NCBI RefSeq assembly: GCF_019635465.1
Contig: NZ_JAHBZK010000022.1
Coordinates: 1 to 64,000, forward strand
Source: Hydrogenophaga sp.
Lineage (GTDB): Bacteria; Pseudomonadota; Gammaproteobacteria; Burkholderiales; Burkholderiaceae_C
Reading direction: 5' to 3'
Length of the DNA stretch: 64,000 nt
In this document: positions 9,393 through 17,441 of the stretch, piece by piece
How positions within the stretch are numbered: the first letter of the stretch is position 1
Layout: every line of letters starts with the position of its first letter
The notes under the pieces: model-generated
Databases searched by the model: none
What the model saw: only the letters and a program-made list of their open reading frames with translations
Told to the model about the DNA's origin: nothing
Position numbers and translations under genes: made by a program

Positions 9393-11123
9393 ATGGCGTC
9401 AGTCGATACGGTCAATCAGGAAAGTCCGTCCATGGCACTCCCCGGCTTGGGACGTGCGCTTGTGTCTGCGGGCAAATTGGGGCAAAAGGCCGCCGAGGAC
9501 CTTTACAGAAAGGCCCAAAGCAGTCGCACAAGCTTCATCGCAGAGCTCACCGAGTCGGGCGCCGTGTCGCCAGCGGACTTGGCGCACACCATGTCCACGG
9601 CCTTTGCCGCGCCGCTGCTCGACATCGACGCAGTCGACACGCAACGCCTGCCGACAGGTCTGCTGGACCCCAAGATCTGTGCAGACTTCCGGATCGTTGT
9701 GCTCAGCAAGCGCAACAACCGATTGATTGTCGCGACGGCCGACCCATCGGATCAACAAGCCGCAGACAAGATCAAGTTCGCCACGCAAATGGGCGTGGAT
9801 TGGGTCATCGCAGAGTTCGACAAGCTCAACCGACTGGTCGACACGCTGACCAAATCAGTCACCGAAGCGATGGAGAACATCGTCGGCGACGTGGAGTTCG
9901 ATGAGCTCGCTACCGAAGCGGCGGTTACCGACAGCCCGGAAAAGACGGCGGAGGTAGACGACGCACCGGTCGTCAAGTTTCTCCACAAGATGCTGATCGA
10001 CGCATTCAACATGCGCGCGTCCGACCTGCACTTTGAACCGTACGAACACAACTACCGGGTGCGCTTTCGCATTGACGGAGAGCTGCGCGAAATTGCATCA
10101 CCTCCGGTCGCCATTAAGGAGAAACTGGCCTCGCGGATCAAGGTGATTTCGCGCATGGACATTTCCGAGAAGCGCGTGCCCCAGGACGGGCGCATGAAGC
10201 TCAAGGTCGGCCCCGACCGGGTGATCGATTTCCGCGTGAGCACCTTGCCGACACTGTTTGGCGAGAAGATCGTGATCCGTATCCTCGATCCCAGCCAAGC
10301 CAAGCTGGGCATCGACGCACTGGGCTACGAGCCGGAGGAGAAGGAGCGCCTGCTTGACGCCATTCAGCGTCCCTACGGCATGGTGTTGGTGACCGGGCCA
10401 ACCGGTTCCGGCAAAACGGTGTCCCTGTATACCTGCCTGAACATCCTGAACAAACCTGGCGTGAACATATCGACGGCGGAAGATCCGTCCGAGATCAACC
10501 TGCCTGGCGTCAACCAGGTCAACATGAACGAGAAGGCTGGGTTGACGTTCGCGGTCGCTCTGAAGGCCTTCCTCCGGCAGGATCCTGACGTGATCATGGT
10601 CGGCGAAATTCGTGATCTGGAAACGGCGGACATTGCCATCAAGGCTGCGCAGACCGGCCACATGGTGATGTCGACCCTGCACACCAATGACGCGCCCACG
10701 ACACTGACCCGGATGATGAACATGGGCATTCCCACGTTCAACATTGCGTCCAGCGTCATCCTTATTACGGCGCAGCGACTGGCTCGACGGCTGTGCCCCA
10801 ACTGCAAAGCGCCCCTCGATGTGCCGCGCAAGTCCCTCCTGGAAGCCGGCTATCAGGCCGAAGAACTGGACGGGACCTGGACACCGTACAAACCAGTGGG
10901 CTGCGGATCGTGCAACAACGGCTACAAGGGCCGTGTCGGTATCTATCAGGTGATGCCCATATCCGAAGAGATCCAGCGGATCATTTTGCGGGGGGGCTCT
11001 GCGATGGACATTGCACAGCAGGCAAGCAAGGAAGGTATTCGCTCTTTGCGCGAATCCGGCTTGCTCAAGGTCAAGCTGGGACTGACCTCTCTCGAAGAGG
11101 TGCTCAGCGTGACCAACGAGTGA
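9393..11123 (+). CDS. pilB: Type IV pilus assembly ATPase PilB
   Basis: This 576-residue cytoplasmic hexameric ATPase powers pilus extension. It has an N-terminal MshEN-type domain (about 1-170), Walker A GPTGSGKT (about 335-342), the DPDVIMVGEIRD Walker B and Asp-box region, the histidine-box MSTLHTNDAP, and a late zinc site (CPNC then CGSC, about 468-510). It is followed by pilC and pilD, forming the pilBCD export module. The start at 9393 is typical for relatives, but ATG 9432 has a better ribosome site (AGGAAA 9418-9423), so the true protein may be 13 residues shorter. Confidence 0.96.
   Translation: MASVDTVNQESPSMALPGLGRALVSAGKLGQKAAEDLYRKAQSSRTSFIAELTESGAVSPADLAHTMSTAFAAPLLDIDAVDTQRLPTGLLDPKICADFRIVVLSKRNNRLIVATADPSDQQAADKIKFATQMGVDWVIAEFDKLNRLVDTLTKSVTEAMENIVGDVEFDELATEAAVTDSPEKTAEVDDAPVVKFLHKMLIDAFNMRASDLHFEPYEHNYRVRFRIDGELREIASPPVAIKEKLASRIKVISRMDISEKRVPQDGRMKLKVGPDRVIDFRVSTLPTLFGEKIVIRILDPSQAKLGIDALGYEPEEKERLLDAIQRPYGMVLVTGPTGSGKTVSLYTCLNILNKPGVNISTAEDPSEINLPGVNQVNMNEKAGLTFAVALKAFLRQDPDVIMVGEIRDLETADIAIKAAQTGHMVMSTLHTNDAPTTLTRMMNMGIPTFNIASSVILITAQRLARRLCPNCKAPLDVPRKSLLEAGYQAEELDGTWTPYKPVGCGSCNNGYKGRVGIYQVMPISEEIQRIILRGGSAMDIAQQASKEGIRSLRESGLLKVKLGLTSLEEVLSVTNE
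9418..9423 (+). promoter_or_regulatory. Shine-Dalgarno sequence for a possible internal pilB start
   Basis: AGGAAA lies 8 nt before ATG 9432, in frame with pilB. No comparable site precedes ATG 9393. It argues for the shorter protein, against the family habit of a longer N-terminus. Confidence 0.45.
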
Positions 11124-11159
11124 TCCCCGCACAGACATCACGAATCCTGAGGATTTCGC

Positions 11160-12383
11160 ATGGCAACCGCCGCTAGCAAAAGCAAACGCGCCAAGGACTT
11201 CGTCTTTGAGTGGGAAGGCAAGGACCGCAATGGCAAGGCCGTTCGCGGCGAAACGCGCGCTCAGGGCGAAAATCAGGTCACAGCCACCCTGCGTCGCCAG
11301 GGAATCATCCCGGTCAAGATCAAGAAACGGCGCACCAGTTCGGGCAAGCGCATCAAGCCCAAGGACATCGCGATCTTCACGCGGCAGTTCGCCACCATGA
11401 TGAAGGCGGGCGTTCCTTTGCTTCAGGCGTTCGACATCGTTGGCCGAGGGAACCCCAACCCCAATGTCACTCGCCTGCTCGGCGACATTCGGGCCGACGT
11501 CGAAACTGGTACGTCGCTGAGCACCGCGTTTCGCAAGTACCCCATGTACTTCGACAGCCTGTATTGCAACCTGGTCGAAGCGGGTGAAGCGGCCGGTATT
11601 CTGGAAGATCTGCTGGATCGGTTGGCCACTTACATGGAGAAGACCGAGGCTCTCAAATCGAAGATCAAGTCGGCGCTGATGTACCCAACGGCCGTGATCA
11701 TCGTCGCCTTCGTGGTCGTGGCAGTGATCATGATCTTCGTGATTCCGTCTTTCAAGCAGGTTTTCTCGTCCTTCGGTGCCGACCTGCCTGCGCCCACGCT
11801 ATTCGTCATCGGCATGAGCGAGTTTTTTGTCGAGTATTGGTGGCTCATCTTTGGCGGATTGGGGGGGGGCTTCTACTTCTTCATGCAGGCGTGGAAGCGC
11901 AACGAAAAGGTGCAGCGGTTCATGGACCGACTGCTGCTCAAGCTCCCTATTTTTGGCGACATGATTGAGAAATCGGTCATCGCACGGTGGACGCGAACCC
12001 TTGCCACCATGTTCGGTGCAGGCGTGCCCTTGGTAGAGGCGCTTGACTCAGTGGGCGGGGCCTCCGGCAATTCCGTGTATGCGATCGCGACCGAAAAGAT
12101 TCAGCAGGAAGTGTCGACCGGCACCAGTCTGACCGCGGCCATGACCAACGCGAACATCTTTCCATCGATGGTGCTGCAGATGTGCGCGATCGGCGAAGAG
12201 TCAGGTTCGATCGATCACATGCTGGGCAAGGCCGCTGACTTCTATGAGGCCGAGGTGGACGACATGGTCGCTGGCATCTCCAGCCTCATGGAGCCCATCA
12301 TCATCGTGGTGCTGGGCACGGTGATCGGCGGCATTGTCGTCTCGATGTACCTTCCCATCTTCAAGCTCGGTCAGGTGGTCTGA
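11160..12383 (+). CDS. pilC: Type IV pilus inner-membrane platform protein PilC
   Basis: This 407-residue polytopic protein forms the platform through which PilB drives pilin assembly. Two repeated GspF/T2SF domains are visible: FTRQFATMMKAGVPLLQAFD (about 78-97) and the matching TRTLATMFGAGVPLVEALD later. Three strong membrane spans lie between and after them (about 180-200, 225-245 and 375-400). The N-terminus is soluble and basic. It lies 36 bp after pilB, and its stop overlaps the pilD start (TGATG). Confidence 0.97.
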   Translation: MATAASKSKRAKDFVFEWEGKDRNGKAVRGETRAQGENQVTATLRRQGIIPVKIKKRRTSSGKRIKPKDIAIFTRQFATMMKAGVPLLQAFDIVGRGNPNPNVTRLLGDIRADVETGTSLSTAFRKYPMYFDSLYCNLVEAGEAAGILEDLLDRLATYMEKTEALKSKIKSALMYPTAVIIVAFVVVAVIMIFVIPSFKQVFSSFGADLPAPTLFVIGMSEFFVEYWWLIFGGLGGGFYFFMQAWKRNEKVQRFMDRLLLKLPIFGDMIEKSVIARWTRTLATMFGAGVPLVEALDSVGGASGNSVYAIATEKIQQEVSTGTSLTAAMTNANIFPSMVLQMCAIGEESGSIDHMLGKAADFYEAEVDDMVAGISSLMEPIIIVVLGTVIGGIVVSMYLPIFKLGQVV

Positions 12384-13237
12384 TGGTGGACTTGCCCGCG
12401 GGCGTGCTCGCCGCGGCGGTTCTCGGCGTGTTCGGGTTGCTCGTGGGCAGCTTCCTCAACGTCGTGATCCATCGCTTGCCCAAGATGCTCGAGCGCCAAT
12501 GGGCGGCAGAGTGTGCTCAGCTCCAAGGCACCGAACCGACAACTGCCGGCGTGGACACCTACAACCTGGTCGTGCCGCGATCGGCGTGCCCGCATTGCGG
12601 GCATCGCATCACCTGGTACGAGAACATTCCGGTGTTCAGCTACCTTGCACTGCGTGGCAAATGCAGTGAGTGCAAGGCCCCCATCAGCGCACGCTATCCA
12701 ATGGTCGAGCTGGTGACCGGTGGCCTTTTCGCCTGGATCGGATGGCAATGGGGTATCGGTCCGTCTGCGCTGACATGGTGCGGGTTTGCCGCAGCCGTGC
12801 TCGCGTTGGCTTGTATTGACTGGGACACCACCCTGCTCCCCGACGACATCACCTTGCCATTGGTGTGGGCGGGCCTGGTAGCGGCGGGTCTTCACTTCAC
12901 ACCGGTCGGACTCGCGGATGCGTTGTGGGGTGCAGTAGCGGGCTACCTGTCGCTTTGGACCATCTATTGGGTCTTCAAGCTACTCACCGGAAAAGAGGGC
13001 ATGGGGTACGGCGACTTCAAGCTGTTCGCCGCGTTCGGGGCCTGGTTCGGTTGGCAAGGCCTGGTGCCCATCATCCTCATGGCTTCGGTGATCGGAGCCA
13101 TCGTTGGCATCGGCATCAAGCTGGTTGGCCAGCTTCGTGAAGGCAACTATGTGCCCTTCGGCCCCTTCCTCGCCTTGGGTGGCTTGACCGCAATGATCTT
13201 TGGACCCACGGCCATCCTGAAGGTCGTCGGCCTGTGA
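12383..13237 (+). CDS. pilD: Prepilin peptidase and N-methyltransferase PilD
   Basis: This 284-residue inner-membrane aspartyl protease removes the leader of prepilins and methylates the new N-terminus. The N-terminal part has GSFLNVVIHRLPKMLE and the CPHC / CSEC zinc pairs of bifunctional members. The two catalytic aspartate regions are ACIDWDTTLLPDD and GMGYGDFK. About eight membrane spans are predicted by eye. It overlaps pilC at the start and coaE (GTGA) at the end. It probably also serves type II secretion pseudopilins if those exist elsewhere. Confidence 0.97.
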   Translation: MVDLPAGVLAAAVLGVFGLLVGSFLNVVIHRLPKMLERQWAAECAQLQGTEPTTAGVDTYNLVVPRSACPHCGHRITWYENIPVFSYLALRGKCSECKAPISARYPMVELVTGGLFAWIGWQWGIGPSALTWCGFAAAVLALACIDWDTTLLPDDITLPLVWAGLVAAGLHFTPVGLADALWGAVAGYLSLWTIYWVFKLLTGKEGMGYGDFKLFAAFGAWFGWQGLVPIILMASVIGAIVGIGIKLVGQLREGNYVPFGPFLALGGLTAMIFGPTAILKVVGL

Positions 13238-13839
13238 GCCTTTCGCGCCCCTGGCGGGTTGGCCTGACGGGCGGCATCGGCAGCGGCAAAAGCACCGTGG
13301 CCGCTCGATGGCGAGAAAGAGGCGCCAACGTGATCGACGCCGATGCGATCTCCCGCGAGAGCACGGCTGCCGGCGGCATTGCAATCCAAGCGATTCGCGA
13401 GTCGTTTGGCGACAGGTTCATCAATGAACAAGGCGCCCTGGACCGAGGCCGCATGCGTGAGCTGGTGTTCGCCGATCCGACGTCTCGCCAAAGGCTCGAA
13501 AGCATCATTCATCCGCTGGTTGCCGCTGCTGTCGACGCCAAGGCCGCGGCATCTCGTTCGCCATGCATCCTGTTCGATGTGCCACTCCTGGTGGAGTCAC
13601 CTCGATGGCGCCACCGCCTGGACCGTGTGGTGGTGGTCGACTGCAGCGAGGCCACGCAGCTGCGGCGCGTGCGAGCACGCAGCGGCTGGAGCGACGACAC
13701 CATTCTGTCGGTCATGCGTGAACAGGCATCGCGCACCCGGCGAGTAGGCGCCGCAGACGCGGTGATCGACAACGATGCCGACGAACTTGACCGCCTGCAC
13801 CGGTTGGTCGACCGACTGTCTTCCCGCTTCGGGCTATGA
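13234..13839 (+). CDS. coaE: Dephospho-CoA kinase
   Basis: This 201-residue cytoplasmic kinase adds the 3'-phosphate in the last step of coenzyme A synthesis. The P-loop GGIGSGKST (about 11-19) and the DADAISRES substrate region are visible, as is the lid region with several arginines. It starts with GTG overlapping the pilD stop by 4 bp. The order pilBCD-coaE-zapD-yacG is the usual one in proteobacteria. Confidence 0.96.
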   Translation: MSLSRPWRVGLTGGIGSGKSTVAARWRERGANVIDADAISRESTAAGGIAIQAIRESFGDRFINEQGALDRGRMRELVFADPTSRQRLESIIHPLVAAAVDAKAAASRSPCILFDVPLLVESPRWRHRLDRVVVVDCSEATQLRRVRARSGWSDDTILSVMREQASRTRRVGAADAVIDNDADELDRLHRLVDRLSSRFGL

Positions 13840-13882
13840 TCGTCGGGGCCTACCGCCCCGCCTGCATGCGTCGATCAAGCCT

Positions 13883-14638
13883 GTGATTCTTTACGAATAC
13901 CCATTCAACGAGCGCATTCGCACTTACCTGCGGCTCGAGCAACTGTTCAAGCGACTCGCATTGCTCGTGCCGCGCGAACACGCGCTGGACCACCATTTTG
14001 CGATTCAGACGCTGTTCGAGATCATGGACGTCGCCTCTCGCGCAGACATGAAATCCGATGTGCTCAAGGATCTCGATCGGCAGAAGCAGTCGTTGGCCGC
14101 CTACCGAGGCAATCCTGCCATATCCGAGGACGCCCTCGACGCAGTGATCGGACAGCTTGACACCTGTTTCTCTCGCATCGCCGAAACGCCAGGCAAGCCT
14201 GGCCATGCGCTGACGGAGAACGACTGGTTGATGGCGATCCGCAGCCGCATCGGCATTCCCGGTGGCACCTGCGAGTTCGACTTGCCCGCCTACAGCCATT
14301 GGCAGCATGCACCCAGCGAACAACGCCAGGCCGACCTGAGCCATTGGTCGCAAGCCCTGTCGCCGCTGGCCGATGCGGTGCTGTTGTTGCTGAAGATGAT
14401 GCGCGATACCGGCACACCTCAGAAGGTGGTCGCTGTTGGCGGCCAGTACCAGCAAAACCTGCCACAAGGACGCAGCTTTCAGCTGCTTCGCCTGCGAATC
14501 GATCCTCAATACGATCTGGTACCTGAAATCAGCGGCAACCGGTTGATGTTTTCCGTGCGTCTGATGCGCCTTGGTGACGATCAGCGATTGCACCCCGCTG
14601 GCGAGGACGGCAGCTTTGAACTCACGCTCTGCGCATGA
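13883..14638 (+). CDS. zapD: Cell division protein ZapD
   Basis: This 251-residue cytoplasmic protein cross-links FtsZ filaments at the division ring. The conserved start ILYEYPFNERIRTYLRLEQL follows a GTG at 13883, giving the standard family length. An open frame goes back to 13775 inside coaE but is not part of the protein. It lies 43 bp after coaE and just before yacG. Confidence 0.95.
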   Translation: MILYEYPFNERIRTYLRLEQLFKRLALLVPREHALDHHFAIQTLFEIMDVASRADMKSDVLKDLDRQKQSLAAYRGNPAISEDALDAVIGQLDTCFSRIAETPGKPGHALTENDWLMAIRSRIGIPGGTCEFDLPAYSHWQHAPSEQRQADLSHWSQALSPLADAVLLLLKMMRDTGTPQKVVAVGGQYQQNLPQGRSFQLLRLRIDPQYDLVPEISGNRLMFSVRLMRLGDDQRLHPAGEDGSFELTLCA

Positions 14639-14642
14639 CGCT

Positions 14643-14834
14643 GTGAACAAGCCGAGTCAGCGCGTCGTCCGATGCCCTGCGTGTGGCGGGGACAGCGTGT
14701 TCGACTCCAGCAACCGATGGCGCCCATTCTGCAGTGAGCGGTGCAAGCAACACGACTTCGGCGCCTGGGCGAGCGAGCGGTACGCAATGCCTGAGCAAGA
14801 AGGCCAGAGCGATCCGGACTTCGAGCAGAGCTGA
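14643..14834 (+). CDS. yacG: DNA gyrase inhibitor / zinc-binding protein YacG
   Basis: This is a 63-residue protein with one structural zinc site made by CPAC and CSERC (C-x2-C-x15-C-x3-C). The W-x3-RY and acidic tail (PEQEGQSDPDFEQS) are typical. It binds GyrB and inhibits gyrase. The start is the GTG at 14643, 4 bp after the zapD stop; the open frame upstream overlaps zapD and is not used. It converges on mutT with 7 bp between stops. Confidence 0.93.
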   Translation: MNKPSQRVVRCPACGGDSVFDSSNRWRPFCSERCKQHDFGAWASERYAMPEQEGQSDPDFEQS

Positions 14835-14841
14835 CAGCGCG

Positions 14842-15294
14842 TCAGCCGCCTGCGGCTTCTTCTGCCAGCCAGGTCAGCACAGGCACCGTGCCCGGCAGCA
14901 CCGGTTCGCACAGAACCGGCAACGACGTCCACACGAATTGCTGGCCTTCGTGCATCTGCAGCGCTCCCGTCCAGTCGTACACCTTGCAGAAGTTCAGGTG
15001 AACCAGCGCATGCGGGTAGTCCACCAGTTGGGTGCGCCAGATCTGCGCCTGTCCGATGGTCACGCCCACCTCTTCCTGCAACTCCCGCCGCAGTGCCTGC
15101 TCCACCGTCTCACCTGACTCGACCTTGCCACCCGGGAACTCCCAGTAGCCCGCATAGGCCTTGCCGGTTGGGCGGGTCGTCAACAGATAGCGACCTTGTT
15201 CGTCAATGAGGATACCGACGGCAACCTCTGTGGCGGGTCGATGCGGCTGCGCCGCCGCCCGCCCACCATCCACCACCAACACGCCGTCACTCAT
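14842..15294 (-). CDS. mutT: MutT-type Nudix hydrolase (8-oxo-dGTP diphosphatase)
   Basis: This 150-residue Nudix enzyme likely removes 8-oxo-dGTP from the nucleotide pool. The box reads GGKVESGETVEQ then RELQEEVG (about residues 55-77), after the WEFPGGK element that marks MutT proper. The start overlaps the DUF815 ATPase stop by 4 bp. The chain argJ - ATPase - mutT is translationally coupled, and mutT is its last gene. Confidence 0.92.
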   Translation of the reverse strand: MSDGVLVVDGGRAAAQPHRPATEVAVGILIDEQGRYLLTTRPTGKAYAGYWEFPGGKVESGETVEQALRRELQEEVGVTIGQAQIWRTQLVDYPHALVHLNFCKVYDWTGALQMHEGQQFVWTSLPVLCEPVLPGTVPVLTWLAEEAAGG

Positions 15295-16169
15295 GCCAGT
15301 GCCGAATGGGATCCAGCGAAATCGCGTGCGAACTGATAGGCCACCCGACCGCTGCGTGATCCGCGCTCGAGTGCCCAGACCAGCGCCTGCGGACGCGCCG
15401 CCTCAATGTCGCCTGCGGACACACCAAACGACAACAACCACTGCGCCACGATGGTGAGGTATTCGTCCTGACTGAAGGGGTAGAAGCTGATCCACAGACC
15501 AAAGCGCTCAGACAGGGAGATTTTTTCTTCAACGACCTCGCCTGGGTGCACCTCGCCATCGGCTGTATGCGTGTACGTGAGGTTCTCTTTCATGTACTCG
15601 GGCAGCAGGTGTCGGCGATTGCTGGTCGCATAGATCAGCACGTTGGCGCCCGTGGCCGACACCGAGCCATCGAGAATGGACTTGAGTGCCTTGTAGCCCG
15701 GCTCGCCGTCTTCGAAACTGAGGTCGTCGCAGTAAACGATGAATCGCTCCGGCCTGTCCGCGACCACATCCACGATGTCCGGCAAGTCGACCAGGTCCGC
15801 CTTGTCGACTTCGATCAGTCGCAGGCCTTGGTCGGCATAGGTGTTCAGGCAAGCCTTGACCAAGGACGATTTGCCAGTGCCGCGCGCCCCTGTCAGCAAC
15901 ACATTGTTGGCCGGCAGGCCTTTCACAAAGTGCTCGGTGTTGCGCTGGATACGCTCCTTTTGACCATCGATCTCCTTGAGGTCTTCCAGTGCGATGCCTG
16001 CCACGTGACGCACGGGCTCCAGGGTGCCGTGGCCGCTGCTGCGCTTGCGGTAGCGAAATGCCGTCGATGCCGCCCAATCGGGTGCGCCAAGTGGTCGCGG
16101 CAGGACTGCTTCAATGCGATCGATCAGTGCTTCTGCACGCTGGAGCAGACGCTCAAAAGAAGGGTTCAT
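15291..16169 (-). CDS. AAA+ ATPase of the DUF815 family
   Basis: This 292-residue cytoplasmic protein has Walker [17 protein letters not shown] (about 96-111) and a Walker B-like [14 protein letters not shown] (about 142-155). [14 protein letters not shown] and the [13 protein letters not shown] signature are specific to DUF815 ATPases. The biochemical role of this family is not established. It sits between argJ and mutT with 4-bp overlaps on both sides, a conserved betaproteobacterial arrangement that gives no clear functional hint. Confidence 0.88.
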   Translation of the reverse strand: MNPSFERLLQRAEALIDRIEAVLPRPLGAPDWAASTAFRYRKRSSGHGTLEPVRHVAGIALEDLKEIDGQKERIQRNTEHFVKGLPANNVLLTGARGTGKSSLVKACLNTYADQGLRLIEVDKADLVDLPDIVDVVADRPERFIVYCDDLSFEDGEPGYKALKSILDGSVSATGANVLIYATSNRRHLLPEYMKENLTYTHTADGEVHPGEVVEEKISLSERFGLWISFYPFSQDEYLTIVAQWLLSFGVSAGDIEAARPQALVWALERGSRSGRVAYQFARDFAGSHSALA

Positions 16170-17413
16170 GAGCGGTAGTCAGCATTGATGGTCACGTACT
16201 CGTGGCTGAAGTCGCATGTCCACACAGTCTCAGAGGCGTTGCCACGCCCGAGTCCGATGTGCACGTGGATCTGGGACGGCTTCATCACGCGCTGGCCATC
16301 CTCCTCGCGGTAGTCTGGGTGGCGACCACCTTGGGCCACCACATGCACATCACCCAGCCAGAGGTCAATGCCGACAATGTCGAGGTCATCCACCCCCGCG
16401 TAGCCCACCGCGGCGAGGATGCGCCCCAGGTTGGGGTCGCTGGCGAAGAAGGCTGTCTTGACCAAGGGTGAATGCGCCACCGCGTAGGCCACCTTCAGGC
16501 ATTCCGCAGCATCGCGCCCACCCGAGACTTCGATCGCAATGAACTTGGTGGCACCTTCGCCATCGCGAACAATCGCGTGCGCAAGGTGCTGCGCCAGGGG
16601 CGCGAGCAGCGACACCAGCGCCTTGCCTGCCGGCGAATCGATGTCTTCAATGGGATTGTTGCCCGCGCGCCCTGTTGCCACCACCACAAACGAATCGTTG
16701 GTGCTGGTGTCGCCGTCCACCGTGATCCGGTTGAACGACACATCGGCCAGTCGACGAGCAAGATCGGATGCGGCCTTCGGGGAAACCGCGGCATCGGTCG
16801 CCAGGAATCCCAGCATCGTGGCCATGTTGGGCCGGATCATGCCGGCGCCCTTGGCAATGCCCGTTGCACGAACTGGCTTGCCATCCACTGTTCCCGCAAC
16901 GCTGGCCGCCTTGGGCAAAGTGTCGGTGGTCATGATGCCTTGCGCAGCGGCCAACCAATGGGTGCCACTGTCGTGCTGTGGCTGCGCGGCATGGGTCAGT
17001 GCTGCGGGCAGCCCACCCAGCAACCGGTCCATGGGCAATGGCTCCATGATCACGCCGGTTGAAAACGGCAGCACCTGCTCATGGTGCAGATTGAGCGAGC
17101 GGGCCAGGGCAGAACAAGTCTGACGCGCGTTGGCCAGCCCGCTGGTGCCAGTCCCCGCATTGGCGTTGCCGGTGTTGATCACCATGGCACGAATGGGTTG
17201 TTCGCTGGCCAGATGTTCCCGGCACACCTGCACTGGGGCCGCGGCATAACGATTGCGCGTGAAGACGGCCCCGACAGCACAGCCCTCGTCCAGCAGAAAG
17301 ACCGTCAGGTCCTTTCGATTGGCTTTGCGAATACCGGCTTCGGCAACGCCGATACGCACGCCCCCGATGGGCAGGAGGTCCGTCTCGATGGGAGCGGCAA
17401 GCTCAACAGGCAT
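16166..17413 (-). CDS. argJ: Arginine biosynthesis ornithine acetyltransferase ArgJ
   Basis: This 415-residue enzyme moves the acetyl group from N-acetylornithine to glutamate, and in bifunctional forms also uses acetyl-CoA, closing the cyclic arginine pathway. The precursor cuts itself before a threonine into alpha and beta chains; the site is visible as [16 protein letters not shown], with the nucleophile near Thr199. The end [10 protein letters not shown] is also typical. It starts 28 bp after the secA stop and overlaps the ATPase gene by 4 bp. Confidence 0.96.
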   Translation of the reverse strand: MPVELAAPIETDLLPIGGVRIGVAEAGIRKANRKDLTVFLLDEGCAVGAVFTRNRYAAAPVQVCREHLASEQPIRAMVINTGNANAGTGTSGLANARQTCSALARSLNLHHEQVLPFSTGVIMEPLPMDRLLGGLPAALTHAAQPQHDSGTHWLAAAQGIMTTDTLPKAASVAGTVDGKPVRATGIAKGAGMIRPNMATMLGFLATDAAVSPKAASDLARRLADVSFNRITVDGDTSTNDSFVVVATGRAGNNPIEDIDSPAGKALVSLLAPLAQHLAHAIVRDGEGATKFIAIEVSGGRDAAECLKVAYAVAHSPLVKTAFFASDPNLGRILAAVGYAGVDDLDIVGIDLWLGDVHVVAQGGRHPDYREEDGQRVMKPSQIHVHIGLGRGNASETVWTCDFSHEYVTINADYRS

Positions 17414-17441
17414 GGTTGTGTCTCCGCAGATTCGTCAGCGC

